Shown: positions 9,308 to 18,596 of the stretch, one piece after another | Layout of the letters: each line of letters opens with the position of its first letter | How positions within the stretch are numbered: position 1 is the first letter of the stretch | Source of the DNA: Bradyrhizobium sp. CIAT3101 | GTDB taxonomy: Bacteria; Pseudomonadota; Alphaproteobacteria; Rhizobiales; Xanthobacteraceae | DNA: 64,000 nt | Assembly (NCBI RefSeq): GCF_029714945.1 | Contig: NZ_CP121634.1 | Location: 5,725,001-5,789,000 of the forward strand | Direction of reading: 5' to 3' | Made by a program: the position numbers and the translations under genes | The notes under the pieces: model-generated | Seen by the model: the letters and a program-made list of their open reading frames with translations, nothing else | What the model was told of the DNA's origin: nothing | Database searches by the model: none

Positions 9308-10693
9308 TCAAACCCACGATTTCAAAGAACTGCAACGCCTATTGATCACTCGCCCGTGGACACAAAGGGCTCGAATCAAGCGACCTTTTTTCAACCGCTT
9401 GAATCGCTCGATCCGGAATGGAGCCGGATCGACGCAAGCCGTCGATCCCGTCACCAGGTCGGCCATCAACGCGCCGGCGCCCGGGCCGATACCGAACCCG
9501 TGACCGGAGAAACCTGTGGCGAGATAGAAGCCGGGAACGGAGCCGACCTGCGCCATGACAGGAACGGCATCCGGCGTAACGTCCATCAAGCCGGCCCACA
9601 CCTTTGTTATCTTGGCGTCGCCGAACGCCGGGAACGCCTCGCGCAGATGGCGAACGCCGCCTCGAACGAATCGCCACGACGGATCGGGATCGAGAATGCG
9701 GACCTGTTCGAAAGGCGTAACTTCGTCGCTCTGCCAGCTTCGCGCTATCGACAGCTCGCGAAAAAACTGACCGCTGATGCGAAGTGTCAGCTCGTTCCAG
9801 CTCTTGATGAGCGTCGGTGTATAGTCGCAGAACAAACGAAAGCTATCCGGCGTGATCGGCGCAACATTTGCGTTGCGCTGAGCGACGGTGAACCCGCCGT
9901 CCAGACGGCGACGGAAAGCGAAGTTGCCCGCACCAACTGCGAAATCCGGAACGCCCTCGACGGAGGACAGGCGGACGACGCTGCCGAGGATCTTCAGGAC
10001 CGGAAGATCGATGCCCATATTGCCAGCGAACAAGCGGGACCAGGCTCCTCCCGCCAGAACCACGGAAGAGCAGCGGATCTCACCGCGCTCGGTCACACAG
10101 CCGCTCACCCGGCCGGCCGATCGCTCGATGGAGCGGACCGCGCAATTGGTGAGGATTTGCGCGCCTTTGGCGGCCGCGGCCCGCGCCATCGCCGGGACTG
10201 CGATAAAGGGCTCCGCCTTGCCGTCGCTCGGCGTGTGCAACGCGGCGCGGAACGGCTTCGCCGCTCCGGGAATGAGCGTCTTCAGCGCCTCGCCGCTGAC
10301 GAGGCGGGAATCGAGACCCAACGGGGCGGCATGCTTGAGCCACTCCTCGTACGTCGCGACATCGGCATCGGTGTCGCAGAGGTAGGCGATGCCCGTCTGC
10401 CGAAAGCCCGTTTCGCCGGCGATGCGCGCGTTCATGCCACGCCAGAGCCGGAGACTTTCGATGGCAAGCGGCAACTCGGCCGGATCGCGCCCCATCTGGC
10501 GGACCCAGCCCCAGTTTCGCGACGACTGCTCCGCTCCGATCAAACCCTTTTCACACAAGGCGACGCTGACGCCGCGCTCGGCCAGCGAGAGCGCCGTCGA
10601 GACGCCGATGATGCCTCCGCCGATGACGACGACGTCCACCTTCGCGGGTAGCTCCTGCGGCGTGACGACGAGATCGGGAATTATTCTGGACAA
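9308..10693 (-). CDS. FAD-dependent oxidase, DadA/glycine oxidase family
   Basis: This 461-residue flavoprotein has an N-terminal Rossmann motif DVVVIGGGIIGVSTAL near residues 19-34 and the GFSGHGFGIGPG segment near residue 405 typical of DAO-family enzymes that oxidise amines or D-amino acids. The start is a TTG at 10693, supported by an AAGGAGG site 6 bases upstream; no ATG is equally well placed. The gene is the last of a leftward group with a second FAD oxidase and a polar amino-acid ABC importer, so the substrate is probably an imported amino acid or amino-acid derivative. The acceptor and exact substrate are unknown. Confidence 0.82.
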   Translation of the reverse strand: MSRIIPDLVVTPQELPAKVDVVVIGGGIIGVSTALSLAERGVSVALCEKGLIGAEQSSRNWGWVRQMGRDPAELPLAIESLRLWRGMNARIAGETGFRQTGIAYLCDTDADVATYEEWLKHAAPLGLDSRLVSGEALKTLIPGAAKPFRAALHTPSDGKAEPFIAVPAMARAAAAKGAQILTNCAVRSIERSAGRVSGCVTERGEIRCSSVVLAGGAWSRLFAGNMGIDLPVLKILGSVVRLSSVEGVPDFAVGAGNFAFRRRLDGGFTVAQRNANVAPITPDSFRLFCDYTPTLIKSWNELTLRISGQFFRELSIARSWQSDEVTPFEQVRILDPDPSWRFVRGGVRHLREAFPAFGDAKITKVWAGLMDVTPDAVPVMAQVGSVPGFYLATGFSGHGFGIGPGAGALMADLVTGSTACVDPAPFRIERFKRLKKGRLIRALCVHGRVINRRCSSLKSWV

Positions 10694-10762
10694 ATTGTCC
10701 TCCTTCAGGCGTTCGTCGCCGTATCCTCTTCCGGGCCGACCGGAATAGCGGGCTGCTCCAAT

Positions 10763-12079
10763 TCAGCCTCCCGGACGATCGAGGAAATCGCGCAGGCGAT
10801 ACCAGCCTGCAAAGAGCGGCAGGAACCACGGCCTGCCCGCATAGAAGGGCACGGCGGTGAATGTGTCCCGATCAAAGGCTGACGGCATGTTCTGCTCGCC
10901 AAGAATTTTCCGCGCCGTCTGATAGCCGAGATAGGTCATCAGCGCGACGCCGTTGCCGTTGCAGCCGGCTGCGAAGTCCGTGCCGTCGCGCGCCCCAAGA
11001 TGCGCGAGCTTGTCGACCGTCATCGCCACACGCCCGCTCCACGCATGCGTGATCTTCACGCCCGCAAGTTGCGGCCAGATGGTCAACATGCGCATGTAGA
11101 GCCGCTTGGCGGCAAGCTTGTCCGGCATGTCGAAGATGCCCGGGCGCGAACCGAACAGAAGTCGCGTCCCGTCGGGCGACGGCCTTGTATAGATCAGGTC
11201 ACGACGCGTATCGGACACCATTCGGGCGCGCGGAATCAGCTCGGCCAGCAGATCGGCCGGCAGCGGCTCGGTAGCGATCTGATAGCTCTTGACCGGCACG
11301 ATGCGGCTGGCGAGCCCCGGCGTCGCATCCGCTCCGGTATAGCCGTTGGTGGTTGCGACGACGTGCGCAGCCCGGATGCTACCCCGCGCGGTCGGCACGA
11401 TCTTCTCCCCGCCCGCTCCGTCCTGCACCATGCCCGCACGCGCATGCGAACGCAGCACGACGCCGGCGGCGCGCGCCCTGTCGCGCAGCGCCTTGTGATA
11501 CTTGCCCGGGTGCAGACCGCCATATTGGTCGATCACCATGCCACCGTGATAATAGTCCGAACCGATTGCGGCCCGCTGATGCGCGCGATCGAGAAAATGC
11601 ACTGTGACGCCGGTCTTTTCCGCCAGAAGCGCGCCATGCCGCTTCAGGGTTTCGTAGTTGCCCGCCGCGTGAGCGCCGAAAAAACGTCCAGTGAGCGCGA
11701 GGCCGGCATCCAGCTTCTCCGTCTCGACGAGCATCTTCAGATAGTCGAAGCTCTCATTGCTTTCGCCGATCAGGCGCGAGAACAGCACGGGGTCGATCCC
11801 CTTGATCGCGCCACTCACCACCAGCTTCTGACCGCTCGACACCATGCCGCCCGACCGCGTCGAGGCGCCCTCCCCGATCCGGTCGCCGTCAATGACGACG
11901 ACCGAGCGCCCGGCGCGCGCCAGATGAGTCGCCGCGTTCAGCCCCGCATAGCCCGAGCCGATGACCACGACATCGGCGCGTTCCGGCAAGGGATCGAGAT
12001 CGGTTTCCGGTTCGGCAGCCTCCCACCAGTAAGGCGCCTCCTTGAAGTCCTTGGCATAGATATCGTCAAAACGGGGCAT
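10763..12079 (-). CDS. FAD-dependent oxidoreductase, PuuB/DadA family
   Basis: This 438-residue flavoprotein has an aromatic N-terminus (APYWWEAAEP) as seen in gamma-glutamylputrescine oxidase and related enzymes, followed by DVVVIGSGYAGLNAATHL near residue 36 and GEGASTRSGGM, the FAD-contacting loop of this subfamily. The C-terminal AAGCNGNGVALMTYLG contacts the isoalloxazine ring in relatives. It lies between the other FAD oxidase (69-base gap) and the ABC ATPase gene (51-base gap), all on the same strand. The two oxidases differ in length and motif and are not recent duplicates. The substrate is likely a secondary or N-substituted amino acid; that is inference. Confidence 0.82.
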   Translation of the reverse strand: MPRFDDIYAKDFKEAPYWWEAAEPETDLDPLPERADVVVIGSGYAGLNAATHLARAGRSVVVIDGDRIGEGASTRSGGMVSSGQKLVVSGAIKGIDPVLFSRLIGESNESFDYLKMLVETEKLDAGLALTGRFFGAHAAGNYETLKRHGALLAEKTGVTVHFLDRAHQRAAIGSDYYHGGMVIDQYGGLHPGKYHKALRDRARAAGVVLRSHARAGMVQDGAGGEKIVPTARGSIRAAHVVATTNGYTGADATPGLASRIVPVKSYQIATEPLPADLLAELIPRARMVSDTRRDLIYTRPSPDGTRLLFGSRPGIFDMPDKLAAKRLYMRMLTIWPQLAGVKITHAWSGRVAMTVDKLAHLGARDGTDFAAGCNGNGVALMTYLGYQTARKILGEQNMPSAFDRDTFTAVPFYAGRPWFLPLFAGWYRLRDFLDRPGG

Positions 12080-12130
12080 GATGGATCGAGCCTTTCCGGC
12101 TTGTCTTTCTTTGAACGTGGGACGGCACGA

Positions 12131-12875
12131 TCAGAGAACCTGACCGAGGAATTCGCGCGTGCGCGGATCTTGCGGATTGTCAAAGAGCTCTGCAGGCGGA
12201 GCGCTCTCCACGATCAGGCCATGATCGGTGAAGCAGACACGCTGCGAGACCTCCCGGGCAAACTTCATCTCGTGCGTCACCAGGATGCAGGTAAGACCTT
12301 CCTCCACCAGCTCGCGGATGGCGAAGAGCACGTCCTTCACCGTTTCAGGGTCCAGCGCCGCCGTCACCTCGTCGAACAGGATCACCTCCGGCTGCATCGC
12401 GAGCGCGCGCGATCGCCACGCGCTGCTGCTGCCCGCCGGAAAGTTGCCCCGGAAAGCTGTCGGCCTTCTCGGAGAGCCGCACCTTCTTCAGGAGCTTACG
12501 GGCGCGCTCCTCGACTTCGGCGCGGTCGTGTCCGAGCACCTGGATGGGCGCCATCATGATGTTTTGCAGCGCCGTGCGATGCGGAAACAGGTTGTATTGC
12601 TGGAACACCATCGCGACCTGATGGCGCAACGGCCGCATCGCCTTGTCGGACTTCAGTTCGTGCACGCGATGCGCACCGACGCGAATGAAGCCTTCGTCGA
12701 TGGGAAACAGGCCGTTGATGCAGCGCAGGATGGTGGACTTGCCCGATCCGGAGGGACCGATGATGCAGACGGCCTCGCCTTTCTGCACGGACATCGAGAT
12801 GCCCTTGAGAACCTCGAAGTCGCCGAAGGACTTGCGGACGTTGTCGAGCTCGATCAGCGCTTCGGTGCGGCTCAC
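12131..12875 (-). pseudogene. Polar amino-acid ABC transporter ATPase, frameshifted
   Basis: Two overlapping frames together encode a normal GlnQ/HisP-type ATPase. The first starts at a GTG (12875) whose GTGA overlaps the permease stop; it has Walker A GPSGSGKST, Q-loop FQQYNLFPH and signature LSGGQQQRVAIARA, then runs out of frame. The second frame continues with MQPEVILFDEVTAALDPE (Walker B and D-loop), the switch His (LVTHEMKFA) and a normal C-terminus. The break is in the GC-rich repeat at about 12400-12411. Adding two bases (one GC unit) restores IARALAMQPEV and gives 248 residues, the family length. It could be a true mutation that disables the importer, a slippage site, or a sequencing error. 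Confidence 0.85.
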
Positions 12876-13687
12876 AGGCTGTCTCCCTTCACGGCACGTT
12901 CGAGCCGGCGCGCAATGGCCGCGATCGGATAGCAGTAGGCGATGAACAGGAAGAGGATGGTCAGGTAGAAATAGACGATCACCCGCTCATTCTCCATGGC
13001 GAGCAAGGTGTTGAGGATCGTCAGGACGTCCTGGATGCCGGTGACGGTCGCGAGCGCGGTCGCAATCATCAATAGGGCGTAGAGATTCATCCAGCCCGGG
13101 ATCATGCGGCGCATCGCCTGCGGCATGATCACGTGGCGATAGATCTGGAAAGTGTTGTAGCCGAGCGAACGTGCCGCCTCCCATTGCCCGCTGTGAACGG
13201 ACTGGACCGCGCCGCGGATGACCTCGGAGAAATTCGCTGCCGTCGGCAAAGCGAGGCCAATCACGGCTTTCACGAATGGCGGGAATGGAATGGTCGCGCC
13301 GAAGACGCGTACTTCGAAAGGCAGGAAATAGAGCGTTGCAAAGAGCAGAACGAGCCAGGGTGAATTGCGCAGGAAGTTCACCAGCAGAAGAGACGGAACT
13401 CGGATCAATCCGACCCGCGCAAGCGTCCCAAGACCCATGATCGTGCCGAGCGCGGTCGCCAGTGCCATGGAAGCGATCGAGAGGAGAATATTGAGGACAA
13501 AGCCGCCGGTGACCGGCCAACCGCTTGCTGAGCCGGTCAGAAGCAGCGGAAGCCGCACCAGCACTCGGGTCCAGTACGCCGAGCCGCCCGTCGCGGCATC
13601 GACAGCGATCCAGACCGCCACGCCAAGAGCGATCAGCAACTGGACGGCGCGCTTCTTGTCCTCGTAGTGGAGCACGAAACCCGTCAT
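12872..13687 (-). CDS. Polar amino-acid ABC transporter permease
   Basis: The 271-residue inner-membrane permease belongs to the HisMQ/GlnP group. The coupling segment EVIRGAVQSVHSGQWEAARSLG near residues 174-195 is the EAA motif that docks on the ATPase. The start ATG (13687) shares one base with the stop of the upstream permease and its stop overlaps the GTG start of the ATPase, so the four importer genes are translationally coupled. The N-terminus carries about 90 extra residues with its own hydrophobic segment before the conserved permease core. Confidence 0.88.
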   Translation of the reverse strand: MTGFVLHYEDKKRAVQLLIALGVAVWIAVDAATGGSAYWTRVLVRLPLLLTGSASGWPVTGGFVLNILLSIASMALATALGTIMGLGTLARVGLIRVPSLLLVNFLRNSPWLVLLFATLYFLPFEVRVFGATIPFPPFVKAVIGLALPTAANFSEVIRGAVQSVHSGQWEAARSLGYNTFQIYRHVIMPQAMRRMIPGWMNLYALLMIATALATVTGIQDVLTILNTLLAMENERVIVYFYLTILFLFIAYCYPIAAIARRLERAVKGDSL

Positions 13688-14403
13688 CAAAGCCCCCGTC
13701 CGTATCCAGGGAAGGCCATGAAAGCCTCGAGCCTCGCCATCGCGAATGTGAGAATTGACACCAGCACCACATAGATGAGAAGCACGAGGATCATGACCTC
13801 CAGCGTGCGAAACGTGTCGTTGTAGATCTGCCCGGCGTAGTACATCAGTTCCGGCACGGTGATGACGGACGCCTGCGACGTCGTCTTGAAGAGATTGGTC
13901 AGGATGTTCGTCAGCCCCGGCAGGCAGATGCGGGTCGCGATCGGCGCCTCGATGCGCCAGAAGCGGGCCCACCGGCCGTACCCGAGTGACCGCGCCGCAT
14001 CGACGATCGACCGCGGCATGGTTTCGATCCCTGAGCGAAAGGCTTCGATGGCCAGTGCGCCGCCGAAGAGACTGAGCGAGATCGCAGCGCAAGCAAACGC
14101 GCTGAGCAGCGGCACCGACAGCCCGGTCGACGGATCGGTCACTTTGAGACCGAGGGTCGAGAGCGTGAAATAGGCAAAGAGCATCTGTAGCAGCGGCGGC
14201 GTGTTGCGAAACACCTCGACGAACAGCTCAATCAGGGCGTCGAGCCAGAATATCCTCAAGGTGAAGCCGAGAGCTCCGAGCATGCCGATGAGGATGGCAG
14301 CGCTCGACGAGAGTGCCGCCAGCTTCAGCGTGTTGACGACACCGATCAGCAGCCATCGCTGGTACGCCGGATCCGCGAGCCAGGAATAATCGAGACCTAA
14401 CAA
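13687..14403 (-). CDS. Polar amino-acid ABC transporter permease
   Basis: This 238-residue HisMQ-type permease has the N-terminal membrane insertion typical of the group (GVVNTLKLAALSSSA) and the EAA loop EAFRSGIETMPRSIVDAARSLG. The only ATG near the front lies far upstream inside the binding-protein gene, and its translation does not look like permease sequence. I therefore chose the TTG at 14403, which has GGAG about 9 bases upstream and leaves a 26-base gap to the binding-protein gene. The partner permease follows with a one-base overlap. Confidence 0.82.
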   Translation of the reverse strand: MLGLDYSWLADPAYQRWLLIGVVNTLKLAALSSSAAILIGMLGALGFTLRIFWLDALIELFVEVFRNTPPLLQMLFAYFTLSTLGLKVTDPSTGLSVPLLSAFACAAISLSLFGGALAIEAFRSGIETMPRSIVDAARSLGYGRWARFWRIEAPIATRICLPGLTNILTNLFKTTSQASVITVPELMYYAGQIYNDTFRTLEVMILVLLIYVVLVSILTFAMARLEAFMAFPGYGRGL

Positions 14404-14429
14404 GGGCTGCTGCTCCGTGTCCGTCGGTT

Positions 14430-15254
14430 CTACTTCGCGGAAGCAGCCTTTGCCCGCGCAGCGATGTAGTCGGAGTGCGGCATGCCGAACTCGGTCTCCC
14501 ACGCAATCAGCTTACCTTCCGCCTCGGCCTTGCCGATGGCCTTGTCGACGGCCTGACGGAACTCAGCGTCGTCCTTGCGGATGCCACCGGCCATCGGCTG
14601 GAATTCATAGGGTGCAACGGCGATCTTGTAGCCCGTCCAGTCGGCTTCCTTGAGCTTCTGCTGAAGCGTCATGTCGTCGAAGACAAAGCCGATGCAGCGA
14701 TTGTCCTTCAGCGCGCGATAGGCTTCCGGCTGCGTCTTGAAGGCGACGAGCGTGATCCCGAACTCCTCGGTCATCTTCTTGTTGTAGTAGGAACCCTGAA
14801 TGCCGCAGACCGACTTGCCTTTCAGTTCTTCCCACTTGGAGATCGTGGTCTCCTTGGCCATCAGCACCGATGGGCCGGCGGCGGAAACATATTCCGTCGT
14901 GAAGTCGATGACCTTGGCACGCTCGGCCGTGACGCCGAGCGTGGCGAAGATCGCATCGATACGGCCGGCGGTCAGGAAGTCGATGCGATTGGCAGCGATG
15001 ACCGGCACGAGCTCGATCTTGTCCTCGGAGCCGAGGAGCTCCTTGGCGACGTACTTGGCGAGCGAGACCTCAAAGCCAACGACTTCGCCCTTGTCGTTCA
15101 AATAGCCGTAGGGCACGTAGTCATTCTTCACGCCGACGATCAGCTTGCCGCGTGCCTTGACGTTCTCGAGCGTCCCCGCCACGGCGGCGCCAGCAACGAA
15201 GAAGGTCGCGAGCGCGAGGGCAGAAACGCCCATCATCCTATTGAAGCCTGTCAT
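14430..15254 (-). CDS. Polar amino-acid ABC transporter substrate-binding protein
   Basis: The 274-residue periplasmic protein of SBP family 3 has a cleavable signal peptide ending near AVAG at residue 27, then the domain start GKLIVGVKNDYVPYGY, VVGFEVSLAKYVAKEL, and RIDAIFATLGVTAERAK, where the Arg contacts the ligand carboxylate in relatives. It is the first gene of the leftward operon and faces the IclR gene across a 199-base promoter region. Family 3 proteins usually bind amino acids or opines; the two FAD oxidases downstream point to an amino-acid-like ligand. Confidence 0.87.
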   Translation of the reverse strand: MTGFNRMMGVSALALATFFVAGAAVAGTLENVKARGKLIVGVKNDYVPYGYLNDKGEVVGFEVSLAKYVAKELLGSEDKIELVPVIAANRIDFLTAGRIDAIFATLGVTAERAKVIDFTTEYVSAAGPSVLMAKETTISKWEELKGKSVCGIQGSYYNKKMTEEFGITLVAFKTQPEAYRALKDNRCIGFVFDDMTLQQKLKEADWTGYKIAVAPYEFQPMAGGIRKDDAEFRQAVDKAIGKAEAEGKLIAWETEFGMPHSDYIAARAKAASAK

Positions 15255-15433
15255 CCTGTTCCTCTGGATAAATCAGGGCCTTCGGGCGCTGTTGCCGCAG
15301 CGCCGCGTCAGCCCGTCAGCTTTGTGCGAATGCAGAAATCGGGTCGCCCAAAGAATATGCACCTTTCTGAAGCGACCTAATTTTCATCATTGGAGGCTGA
15401 TATTTTTCATTAGACAAGTTGCCAGCGGCATTT

Positions 15434-15450
15434 TTTTCATATTATGAGAA
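15434..15450. promoter_or_regulatory. Candidate IclR operator in divergent promoter
   Basis: The sequence TCATA-T-TATGA at 15437-15447 is a perfect 11-base palindrome, and flanking bases extend the symmetry at 15434-15435 and 15449-15450. It lies just before the IclR start codon, and TTTTCAT elements recur upstream near 15383 and 15413. The position suits autoregulation and control of the divergent amino-acid operon. It is AT-rich, so chance symmetry is possible. Confidence 0.35.
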
Positions 15451-15453
15451 TTT

Positions 15454-16224
15454 ATGCGTCCGACCGCACAGCCACCTTCCGGTGGAGCCCAACTGCTCGA
15501 CAGGACTGTCGTCCTGCTGGATCTCGTCGCCGATGGCGGAGTCGACGGCCTGTCGTTGAAGCAATTGGCGGCGCGCTCGGGGCTCAACACCGCCACCTGT
15601 CACCGCATCCTCAACACGCTGGTCGGCCACAAGCTGCTCGCGCGCGACGACAAGAAACGGCGCTACCGGTTGGGTGCACGCATGGCGATCTACGGCGTGC
15701 GCGCGGCCCGCGGCCCCGGAATCATCAGCCGCTGCGAGGTCGCGCTGACCCGGCTCAGGCGGCGCACCGGTGACACGACCCATCTCATGGCCCGCTTCAA
15801 TCACGATTCAGTCTGCCTCGACCGGCGCGACGGCGAATGCATCGTGCCGACGCTGACGGGATCGATCGGCGGCTTCGTGCCCCTCGGCGTCGGCCCCGGC
15901 GCGATCGCGATGCTCGCATTCCTCGACGAGGACGAGCAGGATTACATCATCCGCGCCAATCTGGGGCGCTACGCATCCTATCGCAACCTCACCGAGGACA
16001 AGGTTCGGCAGTTGATCGCCGATACCCGCCGGCGGGGCTACGCGGTGGATATGGGCGAGCTCATTCCGGGCATTGCCGGCGTGGGCATGCCGATCATGAC
16101 GCCGGGAGAAAAGCCGGGCGCAGCGCTCAGCTTCACCCTGCTCTGCGCCAAGGTCGGGCCCGGCGTCATCGAGCGTTATGGCGCCCTCCTCGAGGAGGAG
16201 ATCAACGCCATCGTCGGTCAGTAG
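15454..16224 (+). CDS. IclR-family transcriptional regulator
   Basis: The 256-residue regulator has a winged helix-turn-helix at about residues 12-72 (LSLKQLAARSGLNTATCHRILNTL in part) and an IclR effector domain behind it, ending with VGMPIMTPGEKPGAALSF, the segment lining the ligand pocket. It is divergent from the amino-acid importer and oxidase operon and most likely controls it in response to the imported compound or its oxidation product. Only a weak GA-rich site lies before ATG 15454. The gene ends 127 bases from the convergent dehydrogenase gene. Confidence 0.88.
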   Translation: MRPTAQPPSGGAQLLDRTVVLLDLVADGGVDGLSLKQLAARSGLNTATCHRILNTLVGHKLLARDDKKRRYRLGARMAIYGVRAARGPGIISRCEVALTRLRRRTGDTTHLMARFNHDSVCLDRRDGECIVPTLTGSIGGFVPLGVGPGAIAMLAFLDEDEQDYIIRANLGRYASYRNLTEDKVRQLIADTRRRGYAVDMGELIPGIAGVGMPIMTPGEKPGAALSFTLLCAKVGPGVIERYGALLEEEINAIVGQ

Positions 16225-16351
16225 GACGGATGGGGAGCGTACGCCGGCATGTAGGTCGGGGCCGGCAATCCGAACTTTGGGTGGAGATCGAGCGCGTCAT
16301 CGCGATTGGACGATCACGTGACCGATTGCCTCGTCACAGACGCGCCGACAG

Positions 16352-17527
16352 TTACATGATTCGAACCCAGGTGCCTTTGCATGCGGAGGATCTCACGGCA
16401 GCATCGATAAACTTCACGCCTGCGAGGCCATCCTCTACGGTCGGGAAAATCACCCGGGGATCCGGCTTGTCACCGGCGCGTGCCGCGCGGATGACACGCG
16501 CGGCCTCGGCGTAGATGGTTGCGAAACCTTCGAGGTAGCCCTCGGGATGACCGGAGGGGATGCGGGTGACGCGGGCCGCCTCTTGCAAAGCGCCGCTGCC
16601 GCCACGTGTCACGAGCCGCTTCGGCTGGCCGTAAGGCGTGAACCATAGCTGGTTCGGATTCTCCTGCGCCCATTCGAGGCCACCCTTGCTGCCGTAGACG
16701 CGCAGCGTGAGCCCATTCTCATTGCCGACGGCGACCTGGCTCGCCCACAGCACGCCCCTGGCGCCACCTTTCCACTTGAGAAGGATCTGAACATCATCGT
16801 CGAGGCGCCGGCCCTCGACGAAGGTCGATAACTGGGCGAGCAGTTCGTCGAGCTCGAGGCCGGTGACGAAGCAGGCGAGATTGTAGGCGTGGGTGCCGAT
16901 GTCGCCGATACATCCGCCGGCGCCGGACCGAGCCGGGTCCGTGCGCCATGCCGCCTGCTTCTGGCCGCTCGCCTCCAATCGCTCCGTCAGCCAATCCTGG
17001 AGATATTCAGCCTGGACGAGCCTGACCTCACCGAGCTCGCCATTCGCGACCATGGCCCGAGCCTGCCGGACCATGGGATAACCCGTGTAATTGTGCGTCA
17101 CCACGAATACCCTGCCCGTCTTCCTGACCAGCGCCACCAGCTCCTCGGCTTCCGTGACGGTCGTCGTCAACGGCTTGTCGCAAATGACGTGAATTCCGGC
17201 CTCCAGGAAGGCTTTCGCGACCGGACTGTGCATGTGGTTGGGTGTCACGATCGAGACCGCCTCGATACCGTCCGCGCGGGCGGCTTCCGCCTTCGCCATC
17301 TCCTCGAACGAGGCGTAGGCGCGGTCGTCGGCGATGCCGAGTTCCTGTGCGGAGGCTTTGGCCCGGACCGGATCCGAGGAAAGCGCACCGGCCACGAGCT
17401 CGAACTGGTCGTCGATGCGCGCGGCTATGCGATGGACTGCGCCGATGAAGGCTCCCTGGCCGCCGCCGACCATGCCGAGCCGGATACGACCGCGATTGCC
17501 GGCGTCGTTGCTTGCGTCGATGGTCAT
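16352..17527 (-). CDS. Gfo/Idh/MocA-family dehydrogenase
   Basis: This 391-residue NAD(P)-dependent sugar or polyol dehydrogenase has a Rossmann loop GMVGGGQGAFIG at about residues 17-28. The conserved catalytic Lys lies in VICDKPL near residue 117 (the family usually shows EKP), and GCIGDIGTHAYNL near residue 206 carries the catalytic Asp and His. ATG 17527 has GAGGA upstream; a longer frame exists but adds unrelated sequence from the preceding gene. It follows a TIM-barrel isomerase gene by 13 bases. It is the last gene of the leftward sugar operon and most likely oxidises the imported sugar or a keto intermediate. Confidence 0.87.
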   Translation of the reverse strand: MTIDASNDAGNRGRIRLGMVGGGQGAFIGAVHRIAARIDDQFELVAGALSSDPVRAKASAQELGIADDRAYASFEEMAKAEAARADGIEAVSIVTPNHMHSPVAKAFLEAGIHVICDKPLTTTVTEAEELVALVRKTGRVFVVTHNYTGYPMVRQARAMVANGELGEVRLVQAEYLQDWLTERLEASGQKQAAWRTDPARSGAGGCIGDIGTHAYNLACFVTGLELDELLAQLSTFVEGRRLDDDVQILLKWKGGARGVLWASQVAVGNENGLTLRVYGSKGGLEWAQENPNQLWFTPYGQPKRLVTRGGSGALQEAARVTRIPSGHPEGYLEGFATIYAEAARVIRAARAGDKPDPRVIFPTVEDGLAGVKFIDAAVRSSACKGTWVRIM

Positions 17528-17540
17528 GTCTTGTCCTCGC

Positions 17541-18596
17541 TCATGAGAGGCCGAGCATCTTGCGGTTCGCTGCGTCGTCGGTGCCGGCACCCGCGAAATC
17601 GTCGAAGGCTTTCTCCGTAACGCGGATGATATGGCTCTTGATGAATTCGGCACCTTCGCGCGCACCTTGCTCGGGATGTTTCAGCGCACACTCCCATTCG
17701 AGCACGGCCCAGCTGTCGTAATCGTATTGCGTGAGCTTCGAGAAGATGGCGCCGAAATCGACCTGACCGTCGCCGAGCGATCGAAAGCGGCCGGCACGGT
17801 CGACCCAACTCTGGAAGCCGCCATAGACTCCCTGGCGGCCGGTGGGGTTGAACTCGGCGTCCTTAACGTGGAATGCCTTGATGCGCTCGTGGTAGATGTC
17901 GATGTAGTCGAGATAGTCGAGCTGCTGCAGAACGAAGTGTGACGGGTCATAGAGCAGGTTCGCGCGCTTGTGGCCGTTCACCCGCTCGAGAAACATCTCG
18001 TAGGAGATGCCGTCATGAAGGTCCTCGCCAGGATGGATCTCATAGGCGAGGTCGACACCGTGCTCGTCGGCATGATCGAGGATCGGCAGCCAGCGCCTGG
18101 CGAGCTCGTCGAAGGCGGCCTCGATGAGGCCGGCCGGTCGCTGCGGCCAGGGATAGACATAGGGCCAGGCAAGCGCACCGGAGAAGGTCGCTTGTGCCGT
18201 GAGCCCGAGTCGTCTGGACGCCACGATCGCGCGCTTGACCTGGTCGATGGCCCATTCCGTCCGAGCCTTGGCGTTGCCACGCACCTCCGGCGCCGCAAAG
18301 CCGTCGAATGCCGCGTCATAGGCCGGGTGAACGGCAACGAGCTGGCCCTGCAGATGGGTCGAGAGTTCGGTGATCGTAAGCCCGTGGCGGGCCGCAATCC
18401 CCTTCACCTCGTCGGCGTAGTCCTGCGACTCCGAGGCTTTCTTCAGATCGAAAAGCCGCCCATCCCAACTCGGAATCTGAACCCCCTCGTAGCCGAGCGA
18501 GGCTGCCCATCCGCAGATCGAATCGAGAGAATTGAACGGCGCTGCGTCGGCGGCGAACTGAGCGAGAAATATCGCCGGTCCCTTGATCATCTTCAT
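17541..18596 (-). CDS. Xylose-isomerase-like TIM-barrel epimerase/isomerase
   Basis: The 351-residue AP-endonuclease-2-fold protein starts with GPAIFLAQFAADAAPFNSL. Candidate metal ligands are Glu/His in AYEIHPGED near residue 186, Asp/His in LLYDPSHFVLQ near residue 221, His-Val-Lys-Asp (FHVKDAEF) near residue 245, and Glu in VLEWE. This metal-site pattern is that of sugar-phosphate or keto-sugar isomerases/epimerases. It pairs with the Gfo/Idh/MocA gene 13 bases downstream. Its 158-base upstream gap has only a weak hairpin (stem CCCGC/GCGGG at 18685-18701) without a U-run, so transcription may continue from the genes before it. Confidence 0.82.
   Translation of the reverse strand: MKMIKGPAIFLAQFAADAAPFNSLDSICGWAASLGYEGVQIPSWDGRLFDLKKASESQDYADEVKGIAARHGLTITELSTHLQGQLVAVHPAYDAAFDGFAAPEVRGNAKARTEWAIDQVKRAIVASRRLGLTAQATFSGALAWPYVYPWPQRPAGLIEAAFDELARRWLPILDHADEHGVDLAYEIHPGEDLHDGISYEMFLERVNGHKRANLLYDPSHFVLQQLDYLDYIDIYHERIKAFHVKDAEFNPTGRQGVYGGFQSWVDRAGRFRSLGDGQVDFGAIFSKLTQYDYDSWAVLEWECALKHPEQGAREGAEFIKSHIIRVTEKAFDDFAGAGTDDAANRKMLGLS

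Noticed and set aside
9300..9318. CGTGGG/CCCACG hairpin as terminator between convergent genes
   Set aside because: The stem is only 6 bp, no U-run follows on either strand, and it overlaps the end of the FAD oxidase gene.
9239..10651. 470-codon open frame opposite the FAD oxidase
   Set aside because: The minus-strand frame has FAD motifs and a strong ribosome site; the plus frame has none.
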